This document shows positions 6,074 to 13,510 of a stretch of 39,277 nt of DNA, piece after piece. The DNA is from a virus. The translations under genes and the position numbers were made by a program. The stretch lies in IMG/VR virus record IMGVR_UViG_3300032020_000027, positions 1 to 39,277 of that record, one strand, 5' to 3'. The notes below the pieces were generated by a model. The model saw only the letters and a list, made by a program, of their open reading frames with translations. It was not told the DNA's origin and made no database searches. Position 1 is the stretch's first letter. Each line of letters opens with the position of its first letter.

Positions 6074-6484
6074 ATGAAAAAAATAACTTTCAAAGAACTT
6101 CAAGAAATAGATTCATTAGTCGCCAATTTATACACAAAAGATAAAACTTTACAAAACTCTAAAATGGGGTATGCATATAAAAGATTTTCAGAGAAGTTTT
6201 ACTTTCCAGTAGTTAAAGAACTCCAACAAAAAACACAAGATATTAGAGTTGATAACGCAATGGAAGATAAAAATACCAAAGAGATTTTGGCAGATGGGAA
6301 TAATGTTAGGGGATATAAATATACAAAGGAAGGACTGAAAAACTGCATGAAACAAGAAAGAGAATTAGTTGAAGAATATGATAAAAGGGAAATTGAGATA
6401 GAACCTTTTATTTCATCATTCAAGCCAGAAAATTTAACAGATGAAGAAAAAGAATTATTAAAGGGTATAATCTTTGCCGAGTAG
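6074..6484 (+). CDS. Hypothetical helical protein
   Basis: The protein has 136 residues, is charged, and has no Cys or membrane segment. Parts such as LQEIDSLVANLYTKDKTLQN and NLTDEEKELLKGIIF suggest a compact helical fold. The region around KEILADGNNVRGYKYTKEG looks like a beta hairpin. Its stop codon lies inside the loop of a terminator (6476-6495), so it is the last gene of its transcription unit. The family is not recognised. Confidence 0.6.
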   Translation: MKKITFKELQEIDSLVANLYTKDKTLQNSKMGYAYKRFSEKFYFPVVKELQQKTQDIRVDNAMEDKNTKEILADGNNVRGYKYTKEGLKNCMKQERELVEEYDKREIEIEPFISSFKPENLTDEEKELLKGIIFAE

Positions 6485-6495
6485 TCGGCTTTTTG
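6476..6495 (+). terminator. Rho-independent terminator
   Basis: GCCGA (6476-6480), loop GTAG and TCGGC (6485-6489) are followed by TTTTTT-like sequence (6490-6494). The loop contains the TAG of the preceding gene. It separates the early accessory block from the unit starting at the promoter at 6509. Confidence 0.85.
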
Positions 6496-6508
6496 TTATG
6501 GAAAGGAG

Positions 6509-6537
6509 TTGACGACAGGTTTCGTGGGGTGTATAAT
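6509..6537 (+). promoter_or_regulatory. Sigma-70-type promoter
   Basis: TTGACG (6509-6514), a 17-base spacer and TATAAT (6532-6537) are close to the bacterial consensus. The ATG of the HNH gene is at 6544, seven bases after the -10, so the transcript would start on or beside the start codon. This is the strongest promoter match in the window and probably also drives the sugar cassette. Confidence 0.85.
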
Positions 6538-6543
6538 TGAGGT

Positions 6544-7083
6544 ATGATTATACAAAGAAAATGTGTTTGCGGGAAAACTTTTAAAACTCACGATTATCTT
6601 GTTAAAAAAGGAAAGGGGATATTTTGTTGCAAAAGATGTTATTATGACCACGCCCATAGACCAAGTGGATTAAAATATATTTTACATAAAGTTAATCCAA
6701 CAAGTTTCAAGAAAGGACAAAAACCGTGGAATACTGGTTTGGCAGGCAAAGGAATTTGTAAGGCAAATTATAAATGTATTAAAAAGGGGGAACATAGGGG
6801 ATTAAAAACAGAATTTAAAGTAGGAAATGAGTCGTGGAATACCGATAAAAAAATATGGACTGGTAGTAGAAGTGAATATACAAAATTACATAGGTGGGTT
6901 AGGAAACAAAAGGGAAAACCATTAAAATGTGCGAAATGTGGTTCAACAAAAAGAATGGTATGGGCTAATAAAAGTCAAAAATATAAAAAAGAAATAGATG
7001 ATTGGATAGAACTTTGTAAGGGTTGCCATACTAAATATGATTTTAATTTTATAAAAGAAAATTTATGCAAACAAAAAAAATAA
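6544..7083 (+). CDS. HNH homing-type endonuclease with apparently leaderless start
   Basis: The 179 residues begin with a zinc ribbon (CVCGKTF ... FCCKRCYYDHA). A repeat typical of phage homing nucleases follows (NPTSFKKGQKPWNTGL and, later, KTEFKVGNESWNTD). The C-terminal HNH-like domain is CAKCGSTKRMVWANKSQKY, then DDWIELCKGCHTKYD. The FKxGxxxWNT repeats recall NUMOD-type DNA-contact modules. The gene lies between a terminator and the sugar cassette and carries its own promoter. Confidence 0.82.
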   Translation: MIIQRKCVCGKTFKTHDYLVKKGKGIFCCKRCYYDHAHRPSGLKYILHKVNPTSFKKGQKPWNTGLAGKGICKANYKCIKKGEHRGLKTEFKVGNESWNTDKKIWTGSRSEYTKLHRWVRKQKGKPLKCAKCGSTKRMVWANKSQKYKKEIDDWIELCKGCHTKYDFNFIKENLCKQKK

Positions 7084-8087
7084 AGTGCGTTTGTAGTGGA
7101 GCATGTGGTTTTGTTGGGCATCATATCGTTGAGGGATTACTCAAGGATACAAACTGGGATATTATAGTTTTGGACAAACTTAGTTATGCTTCAAATTTAG
7201 ACCGCCTTCGTGATATTAAGGCCTTTGATGAGAACAGAGTAAAAATGTTTGCTGTTGATTTGCAACTTCCCTTAAGTGTCGGAGTAAAACAAGAAATTGG
7301 CGAAGTTGATTATATTTTGAACTTAGCCAGTGAAAGCCATGTGGACAGAAGTATTGCTGACCCAGTTAATTTTATAAAGAATAATGTTGATTTGGTTTTG
7401 AATATGTTAGAATGGGCGAGAGAATTAAAGGGATTAAAGAAATTCATCCAATTTTCAACAGATGAGTGCTATGGCACAGCGACTGATAATGTTGCTTATA
7501 GGGAAGGTGACAGACATAATGTCGGGAATCCTTACGCCGCCTCAAAGGACGCGCAGGAATCTATTTGCCGTGCTTATTCTAACACTTATGGATTGCCAAT
7601 AAATATAACGAATAGTTCCAATATTTTTGGAGAACGCCAACATCCAGAAAAGTTTATTCCATTATGTATAAAAAAAATACTGAATGGAGAAACGATGATA
7701 ATACACTCTAATCCTGAGCAGACAAAAGCAGGGACAAGATATTATTTGCATGCAAGAAATATAGCAAAAGCACTTCAATTTATTTTAGAAAAAACAGATG
7801 AGAGATTAGATAAGATTGATGCTTCGCAAGGTTGCTGGAACATAATATCAGATGAAGAGATAGACAATTTATCTATGTTTCAAAAGGTAGCAAAGATTAT
7901 GGGGAAAGAGGGAAAGTATGAATTGAAAAACTGGCATTCTTCTCGCCCAGGGCACGATCTTGCATACAGGCTTGACGGGAATAAATTAAAGTCAAAAGGA
8001 TTTAGTTATCCAGTATCTTTTGATGATAGTTTAGAAAAAACAATTAATTGGATGCTTCGTGAGGAAAATTCCAAATGGTTACAATGA
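7065..8087 (+). CDS. RmlB-like NAD-dependent nucleotide-sugar 4,6-dehydratase
   Basis: The 340 residues form an extended short-chain dehydrogenase. The NAD motif is GACGFVGHH (residues 11-19), then LNLASESHVDRSI, FSTDECYG (the Thr-Asp-Glu triad region of dehydratases) and YAASK with the catalytic Tyr and Lys. SNIFGERQHPEKFIP is the substrate-binding part. dTDP-glucose 4,6-dehydratases form the 4-keto-6-deoxy sugar precursor. The TDE motif favours a dehydratase over a simple epimerase. The start overlaps the HNH gene by 19 bases. It is first of four sugar-related genes, perhaps for decorating virions or host surface. Confidence 0.85.
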   Translation: MQTKKIKCVCSGACGFVGHHIVEGLLKDTNWDIIVLDKLSYASNLDRLRDIKAFDENRVKMFAVDLQLPLSVGVKQEIGEVDYILNLASESHVDRSIADPVNFIKNNVDLVLNMLEWARELKGLKKFIQFSTDECYGTATDNVAYREGDRHNVGNPYAASKDAQESICRAYSNTYGLPINITNSSNIFGERQHPEKFIPLCIKKILNGETMIIHSNPEQTKAGTRYYLHARNIAKALQFILEKTDERLDKIDASQGCWNIISDEEIDNLSMFQKVAKIMGKEGKYELKNWHSSRPGHDLAYRLDGNKLKSKGFSYPVSFDDSLEKTINWMLREENSKWLQ

Positions 8088-9052
8088 AAAAAGTTTGTTT
8101 AGTATCAGCCGTTCATAAGCAACCAACCAATAAATGGATTAAATCATTGCCAGATATTCCAGTTTTTATTGTTGATGATTCGGATGGACAGATAAATTTT
8201 ACCAGAGATAATATAGAAGTATTTGATTATAAAAGACAAAAAAAGGAACTGGGTAAAAACTATGATTATTTTGCAAAGACATTTCATAAATCGCCTGCCT
8301 GCAAAAATTTTGGACTATGGTATGCTTATAAGCAGAAGTTTGATTTTGTGATTGTTATTGATTCAGATTGTATAATTGAAGATAAAGCATTCGTAAATAA
8401 ACATTTATTAAATATACAAGAATTAAAAGGTTGGCGTTGGGAAAATCCATTGGTAGGTACAGGATATTTTTCAAGAGGATTTCCTTATGAAGAAAGAAAT
8501 ACAAGAGTTGTCCTAAATCTCGGTTTATGGAATGGATTATGGGATATAAATGGGAAAGATAGAGATGAAAAAAACTCAGCAAGAAATTATCCGGCACAGA
8601 TAGGTTGGTTTCCGCAAACTATGGTTGCGTTGGGAATAATCCCATTATCAGGAATGAATTTTATTATAAGACGAGATGCGATACCGGCATTATTATTCTT
8701 GCCTAACTTCGGAGAATTCAAAAGACACGATGACATAATGGGTGGATATATTTTTCAAAGGATAATGCAAAAAGCGGGAGAATGTTTAACTTACGGGCAA
8801 CCCCTTGTTTATCACAATTCTGATGTTGATGCTAAAAAAGATGAAGAAGAGGAAAAGGCAATGAATACATCAGGAATGTATTTTTATAGATTAGTAGATA
8901 AGGCAATACAAGAAATAATGCCTTGCGATAATTATGCGAGCATGTTTAGACAATTTGAAAGTTCAATACACGATAGTTTAATTGGGACAATGTTTGAAAG
9001 TTTAATTTTAACTTTTAAGTGGTGGTCTGATTTATTTCAAAAAAATGTATAA
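8084..9052 (+). CDS. GT75/RGP-like glycosyltransferase or sugar mutase
   Basis: With the ATG at 8084 (ATGA overlap with the upstream stop; 8075 is also possible) the protein has 322 residues. FIVDDSDG, then KNFGLWYAYKQKFDFVIVID and SDC give a DxD-type site. The later SGMNFIIRRDAIPALLF, RHDDIMGGYIFQRIM and GQPLVYHNS match the pattern of reversibly glycosylated polypeptides (GMN-x-AFDR, RYDDMW-x-GW, G-P-x-x-x-H). Plant members interconvert UDP-arabinose ring forms or self-glycosylate. The phage role is inferred to be sugar supply or transfer with the dehydratase upstream. Confidence 0.6.
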   Translation: MKKVCLVSAVHKQPTNKWIKSLPDIPVFIVDDSDGQINFTRDNIEVFDYKRQKKELGKNYDYFAKTFHKSPACKNFGLWYAYKQKFDFVIVIDSDCIIEDKAFVNKHLLNIQELKGWRWENPLVGTGYFSRGFPYEERNTRVVLNLGLWNGLWDINGKDRDEKNSARNYPAQIGWFPQTMVALGIIPLSGMNFIIRRDAIPALLFLPNFGEFKRHDDIMGGYIFQRIMQKAGECLTYGQPLVYHNSDVDAKKDEEEEKAMNTSGMYFYRLVDKAIQEIMPCDNYASMFRQFESSIHDSLIGTMFESLILTFKWWSDLFQKNV

Positions 9053-9920
9053 AGGATATAAAATAAATGTTATTACCCCCGCAGGCAGAAAAAGATATTT
9101 AGAGATTTTTAAAAAGTTCATTTATCGAAAAATGGAAGAAGGAATTATTGATAATTGGCAACTCTGGCTTAATACAAAAAATCCATCAGACATTGCTTTT
9201 TTAGAAAGTATGGAAAAGGAAAATTCAAAGGTTAAGATTTATAGAATATCAGAAACAATAACAACTCCGACTTATGATTATTATTATGACACTCAAGATT
9301 TTAATCCAACTAAGACATATAAGTTTTTAGTGAACGCCCAAGAAGATGATACAATTTATATCAGATTTGATGATGATATTGTATGGGCAGAAGAGAATGC
9401 TATTGAGAAAATCGTCCAAGCCAGAATAGACCACCCAGATGCATTTGTTATTTATCCGAACATAATAAACAGTACGATTTGTACCAGTTGGCATCAAGAA
9501 ATTGGAGCATTAAGCGAAGAAGCAGGAATTGTTAGGCGAGAAAGACCAGAGGATTTAGATTGGGCCTATTTAGACCTATTCAATTATACAGATAGCGGGT
9601 TGATAGACCATATACATAAAACTTTTCAAAAGAGGTATAATGAAGGTAGTTTATCTGCTTATTACTTGCCGAGCAAATCGTTTGACGATTACAAGCATTT
9701 TTCAATTTGTTGCATTTGCTGGTGGGGAAAAGACCATATAAAATGTGGACATATTGAAGAGCCACAACTGGCTTGGGAGTTGCCAAAGTTATTTAAGAGA
9801 CCTGTTTGGTTTGTGGGAGATGCTTTACTTTTTCACGGGGCTTACCATACTCAAAGAGATTATTTAGACAAAGTTAGAAAACCTTATTATTTAGATTTTT
9901 TTAAAAGTATAACAAAATAA
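9045..9920 (+). CDS. GT-A-like glycosyltransferase of unknown family
   Basis: The 291 residues open with INVITPAGRKRYLEIFKKF. They contain a nucleotide-sugar site candidate TIYIRFDDDIVWAEENAIEK (about residues 103-122), where DDD is a DxD metal motif. HxGAYHTQRDY near the end is typical of the closing part of GT-A enzymes. It overlaps the preceding gene by eight bases. No acceptor can be named. It most likely acts on the same glycan as its neighbours. Confidence 0.6.
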   Translation: MYKGYKINVITPAGRKRYLEIFKKFIYRKMEEGIIDNWQLWLNTKNPSDIAFLESMEKENSKVKIYRISETITTPTYDYYYDTQDFNPTKTYKFLVNAQEDDTIYIRFDDDIVWAEENAIEKIVQARIDHPDAFVIYPNIINSTICTSWHQEIGALSEEAGIVRRERPEDLDWAYLDLFNYTDSGLIDHIHKTFQKRYNEGSLSAYYLPSKSFDDYKHFSICCICWWGKDHIKCGHIEEPQLAWELPKLFKRPVWFVGDALLFHGAYHTQRDYLDKVRKPYYLDFFKSITK

Positions 9921-9922
9921 AA

Positions 9923-11185
9923 ATGGCATTAAAATATACCAAAGACTTAGAAGAATGTGTAAAAGCTCACGAGGAAGCAGTAGTAATTCAAGATGAATAC
10001 AAAATCCGTGAGTTATACCAAACCGAAAAGAATTTAGAATACATTATTGATTTAGGAGCTAATGTTGGCACAGCAAGTTTCAAGTTCCAAACATTTTACC
10101 CGAAAGCCAAGATATTAGTTGTAGAGCCAGAGCCAGAGTGTATGAAATTGGCTAAACTGAATACTAATAACAAACTGACTTATGTTGAGAAGGCAATAAT
10201 CGGAGACGACAGGAAAGAAGTTATATTTAATATATGTAAATGGAAAGGGAATAATCACGTTGACGGACATTTCAGATGGGACTTATATGCTCCGATGGGT
10301 TCAAAGAAAGTTAAAGAAATTAAAGTTCAAGCTTGCACCTTAAAAGATTTAGTTGACGAATATAACTTCCCAAGAATTGACTTGCTAAAAATAGACACAG
10401 AGGGAATGGAAAGTGAAATCTTGAAAGCATACAAACCATATTTGAAAAGTGTAAAATATATCAGAGGCGAATGGCACGGGGACAAAGAGAAGAGTTTAAT
10501 CAGAGAGATTTTACAAGACACCCACGATATTTTTATGGAAAGCGTATTTGAAACAAGCGGGGGGATATTTGCGGAAAGGAAGGTTTGTTTAGACGAACCT
10601 AAAATACTGCCACAAAATGTTAAAAGAGGAATCGTGATAACAACAAGTGCTTATACAAAAGATTTCTTGCGACCTTGTTTAGAAAGTATAAAAGATGTTA
10701 AATACCCCGTAATGGTGGTTAGCAATGGCGGATTTTTACCGGACATTTCAGGGTTAAAAGTAGATAGATTGATTATAAATAAAGAAAACTTATGGGAACT
10801 TGGGGGAATACAAAGAGGTAAAGACAATTATGATGAGTTCGTTCATTTAATGGATACAACAATAGTAAAAGATATAAGTATGTTTGACCGCTTATTTGAA
10901 ATAGAAGGCAATGTCGCCTTGACAAAAGGACACTTTCATTATATGGGTAAATATGAAACAGCAAAACTACCTAACTTGCCAATAGTCAAAGACAAAGACA
11001 CAGCGATTAAGTTAGAGGCTCATTGGTTGAGGTATTATAGAGAATATAGTCCATCATTGCCAGTACAAAGTGATGTATTTGAGGTGGTTCATGGTCAAAG
11101 AAGAATGGTTCTTGAGAATATCTATATGAAAAAATACAAAGGTCATTGGCAGAGAATGACGGAAGACGAATTAAAAATGTTTTAA
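9923..11185 (+). CDS. FkbM-type methyltransferase fused to a C-terminal glycosyltransferase-like domain
   Basis: The 420 residues hold two parts. Residues about 35-205 are an FkbM methyltransferase: YIIDLGANVGTASFKFQTFY is the SAM motif, then ILVVEPEPECMKLAKLN and LLKIDTEGMESEILKAY, all family hallmarks. From about residue 230 a second part begins with KRGIVITTSAYTKDFLRPCL, VMVVSNGG and HLMDTT, resembling a small GT-A fold with no clear DxD. FkbM enzymes O-methylate sugars or natural products. Methyl capping of the phage-encoded glycan is a reasonable inference. Confidence 0.75.
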   Translation: MALKYTKDLEECVKAHEEAVVIQDEYKIRELYQTEKNLEYIIDLGANVGTASFKFQTFYPKAKILVVEPEPECMKLAKLNTNNKLTYVEKAIIGDDRKEVIFNICKWKGNNHVDGHFRWDLYAPMGSKKVKEIKVQACTLKDLVDEYNFPRIDLLKIDTEGMESEILKAYKPYLKSVKYIRGEWHGDKEKSLIREILQDTHDIFMESVFETSGGIFAERKVCLDEPKILPQNVKRGIVITTSAYTKDFLRPCLESIKDVKYPVMVVSNGGFLPDISGLKVDRLIINKENLWELGGIQRGKDNYDEFVHLMDTTIVKDISMFDRLFEIEGNVALTKGHFHYMGKYETAKLPNLPIVKDKDTAIKLEAHWLRYYREYSPSLPVQSDVFEVVHGQRRMVLENIYMKKYKGHWQRMTEDELKMF

Positions 11186-11187
11186 TT

Positions 11188-11544
11188 ATGGAAACTGATA
11201 AAACAGAAATAAAACAGAAATATTGGTTATTTGAAAAAGGAAAGTCTGGTAATCCAAAAGGAAGACCAAAAGGTTCAAAATCTATTAAAGACGCTGTACG
11301 CCAATATTTACAAAGACATCCAACAGATTTTACTGAATTTGTAAAATATTTTATTGAAGAGAATAGAGAATTAGCGTGGCAAATGTTAGAAGGCAAGCCA
11401 GACCAACAAACAGATATAACAAGTAAAGGTAAAGAAATTCAAATACCAATTTATAATGGACTAAGCGCAAAACAAAATGGAAACAAATCTTTACAAACCA
11501 ACCAAAGCGACAGAAAAGATATTCAACCTGAAAAAAAGGATTAG
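11188..11544 (+). CDS. DUF5681-like protein, small terminase candidate
   Basis: The ATG at 11188 gives 118 residues; a longer TTG-started frame would overlap the upstream gene. The N-terminus has FEKGKSGNPKGRPKGSKSIK, the signature of DUF5681, which is often encoded directly upstream of large terminases. A helical region and a disordered Gln/Asn/Lys tail follow. Its end overlaps the terminase start by 68 bases, suggesting coupled translation. A DNA-recognition role in packaging is likely but not proven. Confidence 0.65.
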   Translation: METDKTEIKQKYWLFEKGKSGNPKGRPKGSKSIKDAVRQYLQRHPTDFTEFVKYFIEENRELAWQMLEGKPDQQTDITSKGKEIQIPIYNGLSAKQNGNKSLQTNQSDRKDIQPEKKD

Positions 11545-12715
11545 AGCCGTTTCGGGTGGCACGGGGGCGAGTAAAACTATATCAATTCTTATTTGGTTGA
11601 TTGATTATGCCCAGAGCGTGGAAGACGAGGTAATAACGGTTGTCGGAGAATCAGCTCCACATTTAGATTTAGGAGCTATCAGAGATTTTAAGAATATAAT
11701 GACAGCTCACGGATATTGGAATGATAATAGTTGGTTAAATGGTAAGAAGTATAGTTTTCCAACAGGAAGCATTATAGAGTTTATTTCATTTGATAAGTTT
11801 GGCAAAGCACACGGCCCGAGAAGAGATATATTATTCTTAAACGAGGCAGTCCATTTTCCATTCAATATCGCAGACCAACTTATTACAAGGACCCGCAAGA
11901 TAGTTTGGATGGACTGGAATCCGAGTGATGAGTTCTGGTTTTATACAGAAATGTTAGGCAAGAGAAATGACATTGATTTCTTGGGAGACGGATATTTGGG
12001 GCCATTAACATATTTAGACAACGAAGCGTTAGACGAGACCTCAAAATCAGAAATTGAAGCACACAGAAATAATAAAGAATGGTGGACTGTTTACGGAGAG
12101 GGTAAGTTAGGAGTAATTACTACAAGGATTTACAAGGACTGGCAAGTTATAGATGAGATGCCGCACGAGGCACGATTGGTGGCAAGATGGCTGGATTTCG
12201 GATATACAAATGACCCTTCAAGCATAGGCGATGTGTATGAGTATAATGGTGGATACATAGTTGACGAGCAGTTATACCAGAAAGGAATGTTAAACAAACC
12301 ATTAGCAGATGTGTTGTTAGCACTTCCAACCCCACAGACATTGGTTATAGCAGATTCAGCCGAACCAAAAAGTATAGACGAGATTAGAAGTTTTGGGGTT
12401 AACATAGTTGGAGTGTCAAAACAACGAGGCGAGAGTAAAACAGAAACATTTGTTAAGTGGAGCATAGGCAAAGTTCAAAATCAAAGGATTTCAATAACAA
12501 GACGAAGTTTCAATACCTTAAAAGAATATCGCAACTATCTATGGTTTACAGACAAAGATGGAAAGATACTGAATGTTGAAGACCCAAAGTGCGCTAATCA
12601 TAGTATGGCTGGGATAAGATATGTTTTATGCACACTAATACCGGATGATATGGAACAAGAAAAAGCAGACAGATTGCTATCCCGTTTAAAAAACATTCAG
12701 CTGCAAACACGATAA
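11477..12715 (+). CDS. terL: Phage terminase large subunit
   Basis: The 412 residues carry an N-terminal ATPase: Walker A variant SGGTGASKTISI (about 25-36) and Walker B RDILFLNEAVHF (about 115-126) with the catalytic Glu, then DWNPSDEFWFY as the coupling region. The C-terminal RNase H-like nuclease follows: ARWLDFGYTNDPSSIG, LVIADSAEPKSIDEIR and a late NHSMAGIRYVL containing a metal-ligand Asp/His region. It packages DNA into proheads at the portal. The length is normal. The start is buried in the upstream gene and has no Shine-Dalgarno site. Confidence 0.95.
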   Translation: METNLYKPTKATEKIFNLKKRIRAVSGGTGASKTISILIWLIDYAQSVEDEVITVVGESAPHLDLGAIRDFKNIMTAHGYWNDNSWLNGKKYSFPTGSIIEFISFDKFGKAHGPRRDILFLNEAVHFPFNIADQLITRTRKIVWMDWNPSDEFWFYTEMLGKRNDIDFLGDGYLGPLTYLDNEALDETSKSEIEAHRNNKEWWTVYGEGKLGVITTRIYKDWQVIDEMPHEARLVARWLDFGYTNDPSSIGDVYEYNGGYIVDEQLYQKGMLNKPLADVLLALPTPQTLVIADSAEPKSIDEIRSFGVNIVGVSKQRGESKTETFVKWSIGKVQNQRISITRRSFNTLKEYRNYLWFTDKDGKILNVEDPKCANHSMAGIRYVLCTLIPDDMEQEKADRLLSRLKNIQLQTR

Positions 12716-12735
12716 ATAATTAAAATATAAATAAT

Positions 12736-12990
12736 ATGGAAAAAGAAATAAATATGGAAGAAGAAATAAAAATAACAAAAGGATGGAAAGATGCTGATGA
12801 TAATGTAGAAATAAAAGGAATTCGTATTCAATCGCAATATGAGCCAGAAGAACTTGCAGAACAGTTTAGTATTGATTATAAAAATTATCATGTTGCCTTT
12901 AAAATATATGATAAATATAATAGAATAGAAATAATAAAAGTTTTTATATCTGCAATTAAAGAATTAGGTAAGTTGGTTGAAACAATATAA
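12736..12990 (+). CDS. Small acidic hypothetical protein
   Basis: The protein has 84 residues from aataatATG; an in-frame ATG at 12754 is an alternative. Acidic start, then KGWKDADDNVEIKGIRI, then AFKIYDKYNRIEIIKVFISA. It is probably a mixed alpha/beta fold. It lies between terminase and portal, where phages often keep small accessory genes. No family is recognised. Confidence 0.55.
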   Translation: MEKEINMEEEIKITKGWKDADDNVEIKGIRIQSQYEPEELAEQFSIDYKNYHVAFKIYDKYNRIEIIKVFISAIKELGKLVETI

Positions 12991-13002
12991 AAAAAAGTAG
13001 AT

Positions 13003-13242
13003 ATGATTAAAAATCATAACATTGTAATAAATAATCAAAGGCAAGGAATTGATTTTGGAGTGATGGGTTTGGATTTAATTACTTCACAATATCTTAATTG
13101 GGCGTTACAGAACAGAGATAATTTGGAGTTTATAAAAGAATGCGGGACATTAGAAAAGAAAGCCCAATCATCTGTTTTGCACGCTGATGAATTAGGAATT
13201 ATCAGAAGAATAGATGATACTTTATCGCATAATAGGAAATAG
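13003..13242 (+). CDS. Small hypothetical protein
   Basis: The protein has 79 residues (NIVINNQRQGIDFGVMGLDL, LNWALQNRDNLEFIKECG). It is probably globular, with no metal or membrane motif. Its TAG ends four bases before the -35 of a promoter at 13246, so it closes the terminase unit. The function is unknown. Confidence 0.5.
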   Translation: MIKNHNIVINNQRQGIDFGVMGLDLITSQYLNWALQNRDNLEFIKECGTLEKKAQSSVLHADELGIIRRIDDTLSHNRK

Positions 13243-13245
13243 GGC

Positions 13246-13275
13246 TTGACAAATATATTTAATTAAGAGTAAAAT
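13246..13275 (+). promoter_or_regulatory. Sigma-70-type promoter
   Basis: TTGACA (13246-13251), an 18-base spacer and TAAAAT (13270-13275) form a consensus-like promoter in the gap before the portal region. A strong terminator lies only about 50 bases past the -10, so the default transcript is very short unless there is readthrough or antitermination. Confidence 0.75.
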
Positions 13276-13281
13276 AAAATA

Positions 13282-13349
13282 ACAATATAAAATAGTTTTC
13301 AATCTCTAACCAAAACAAACGGGGGAGGTGCCAAAAGCACCTCTTTTTT
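13282..13349 (+). ncRNA. Predicted short transcript between promoter and terminator
   Basis: From the expected start near 13282 to the T-run at 13349 the RNA would be about 68 bases. It has an unpaired A-rich 5' half (ttcaatctctaaccaaaac) and a terminator hairpin at the 3' end. It could be a small RNA or an attenuated leader for portal and head genes. A similar arrangement is at 34250-34394, and both have an accaaaa(a)caaa run before the hairpin. Confidence 0.45.
13325..13349 (+). terminator. Rho-independent terminator before portal genes
   Basis: GAGGTGC (13325-13331), loop CAAAA and GCACCTC (13337-13343) form a perfect seven-pair stem followed by TTTTTT (13344-13349). A GTG-started frame running through it is not credible, so the next gene begins at the ATG at 13352, three bases after the T-run. 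Confidence 0.9.
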
Positions 13350-13351
13350 AT

Positions 13352-13510
13352 ATGGAAAATACAAAACGAAAACTTACTGACCCTGAAGAATTTGCGATAA
13401 TCAGGGACATCTATTTTGAAAAAGATTACAAAGACGATGACATAGACCAGCAGGAAAGATGGGATAGGTTAGAAAGCAGAATTAAAAATAATAATAAATC
13501 ATCACGATGA
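13352..13510 (+). CDS. Small acidic protein upstream of the portal
   Basis: The ATG at 13352 gives 52 residues (MENTKRKLTDPEEFAIIRDI, then YFEKDYKDDDIDQQERWDRL), charged and helical. The longer GTG frame from 13328 would translate the terminator stem and is rejected. Its TGA overlaps the portal ATG by four bases. The start is only two bases after the terminator T-run, so it depends on readthrough or an unseen promoter. Confidence 0.5.
   Translation: MENTKRKLTDPEEFAIIRDIYFEKDYKDDDIDQQERWDRLESRIKNNNKSSR

Noticed and set aside
13328-13351. GTG start extending the gene at 13352 upstream
   Set aside because: It would translate through the terminator stem and T-run.
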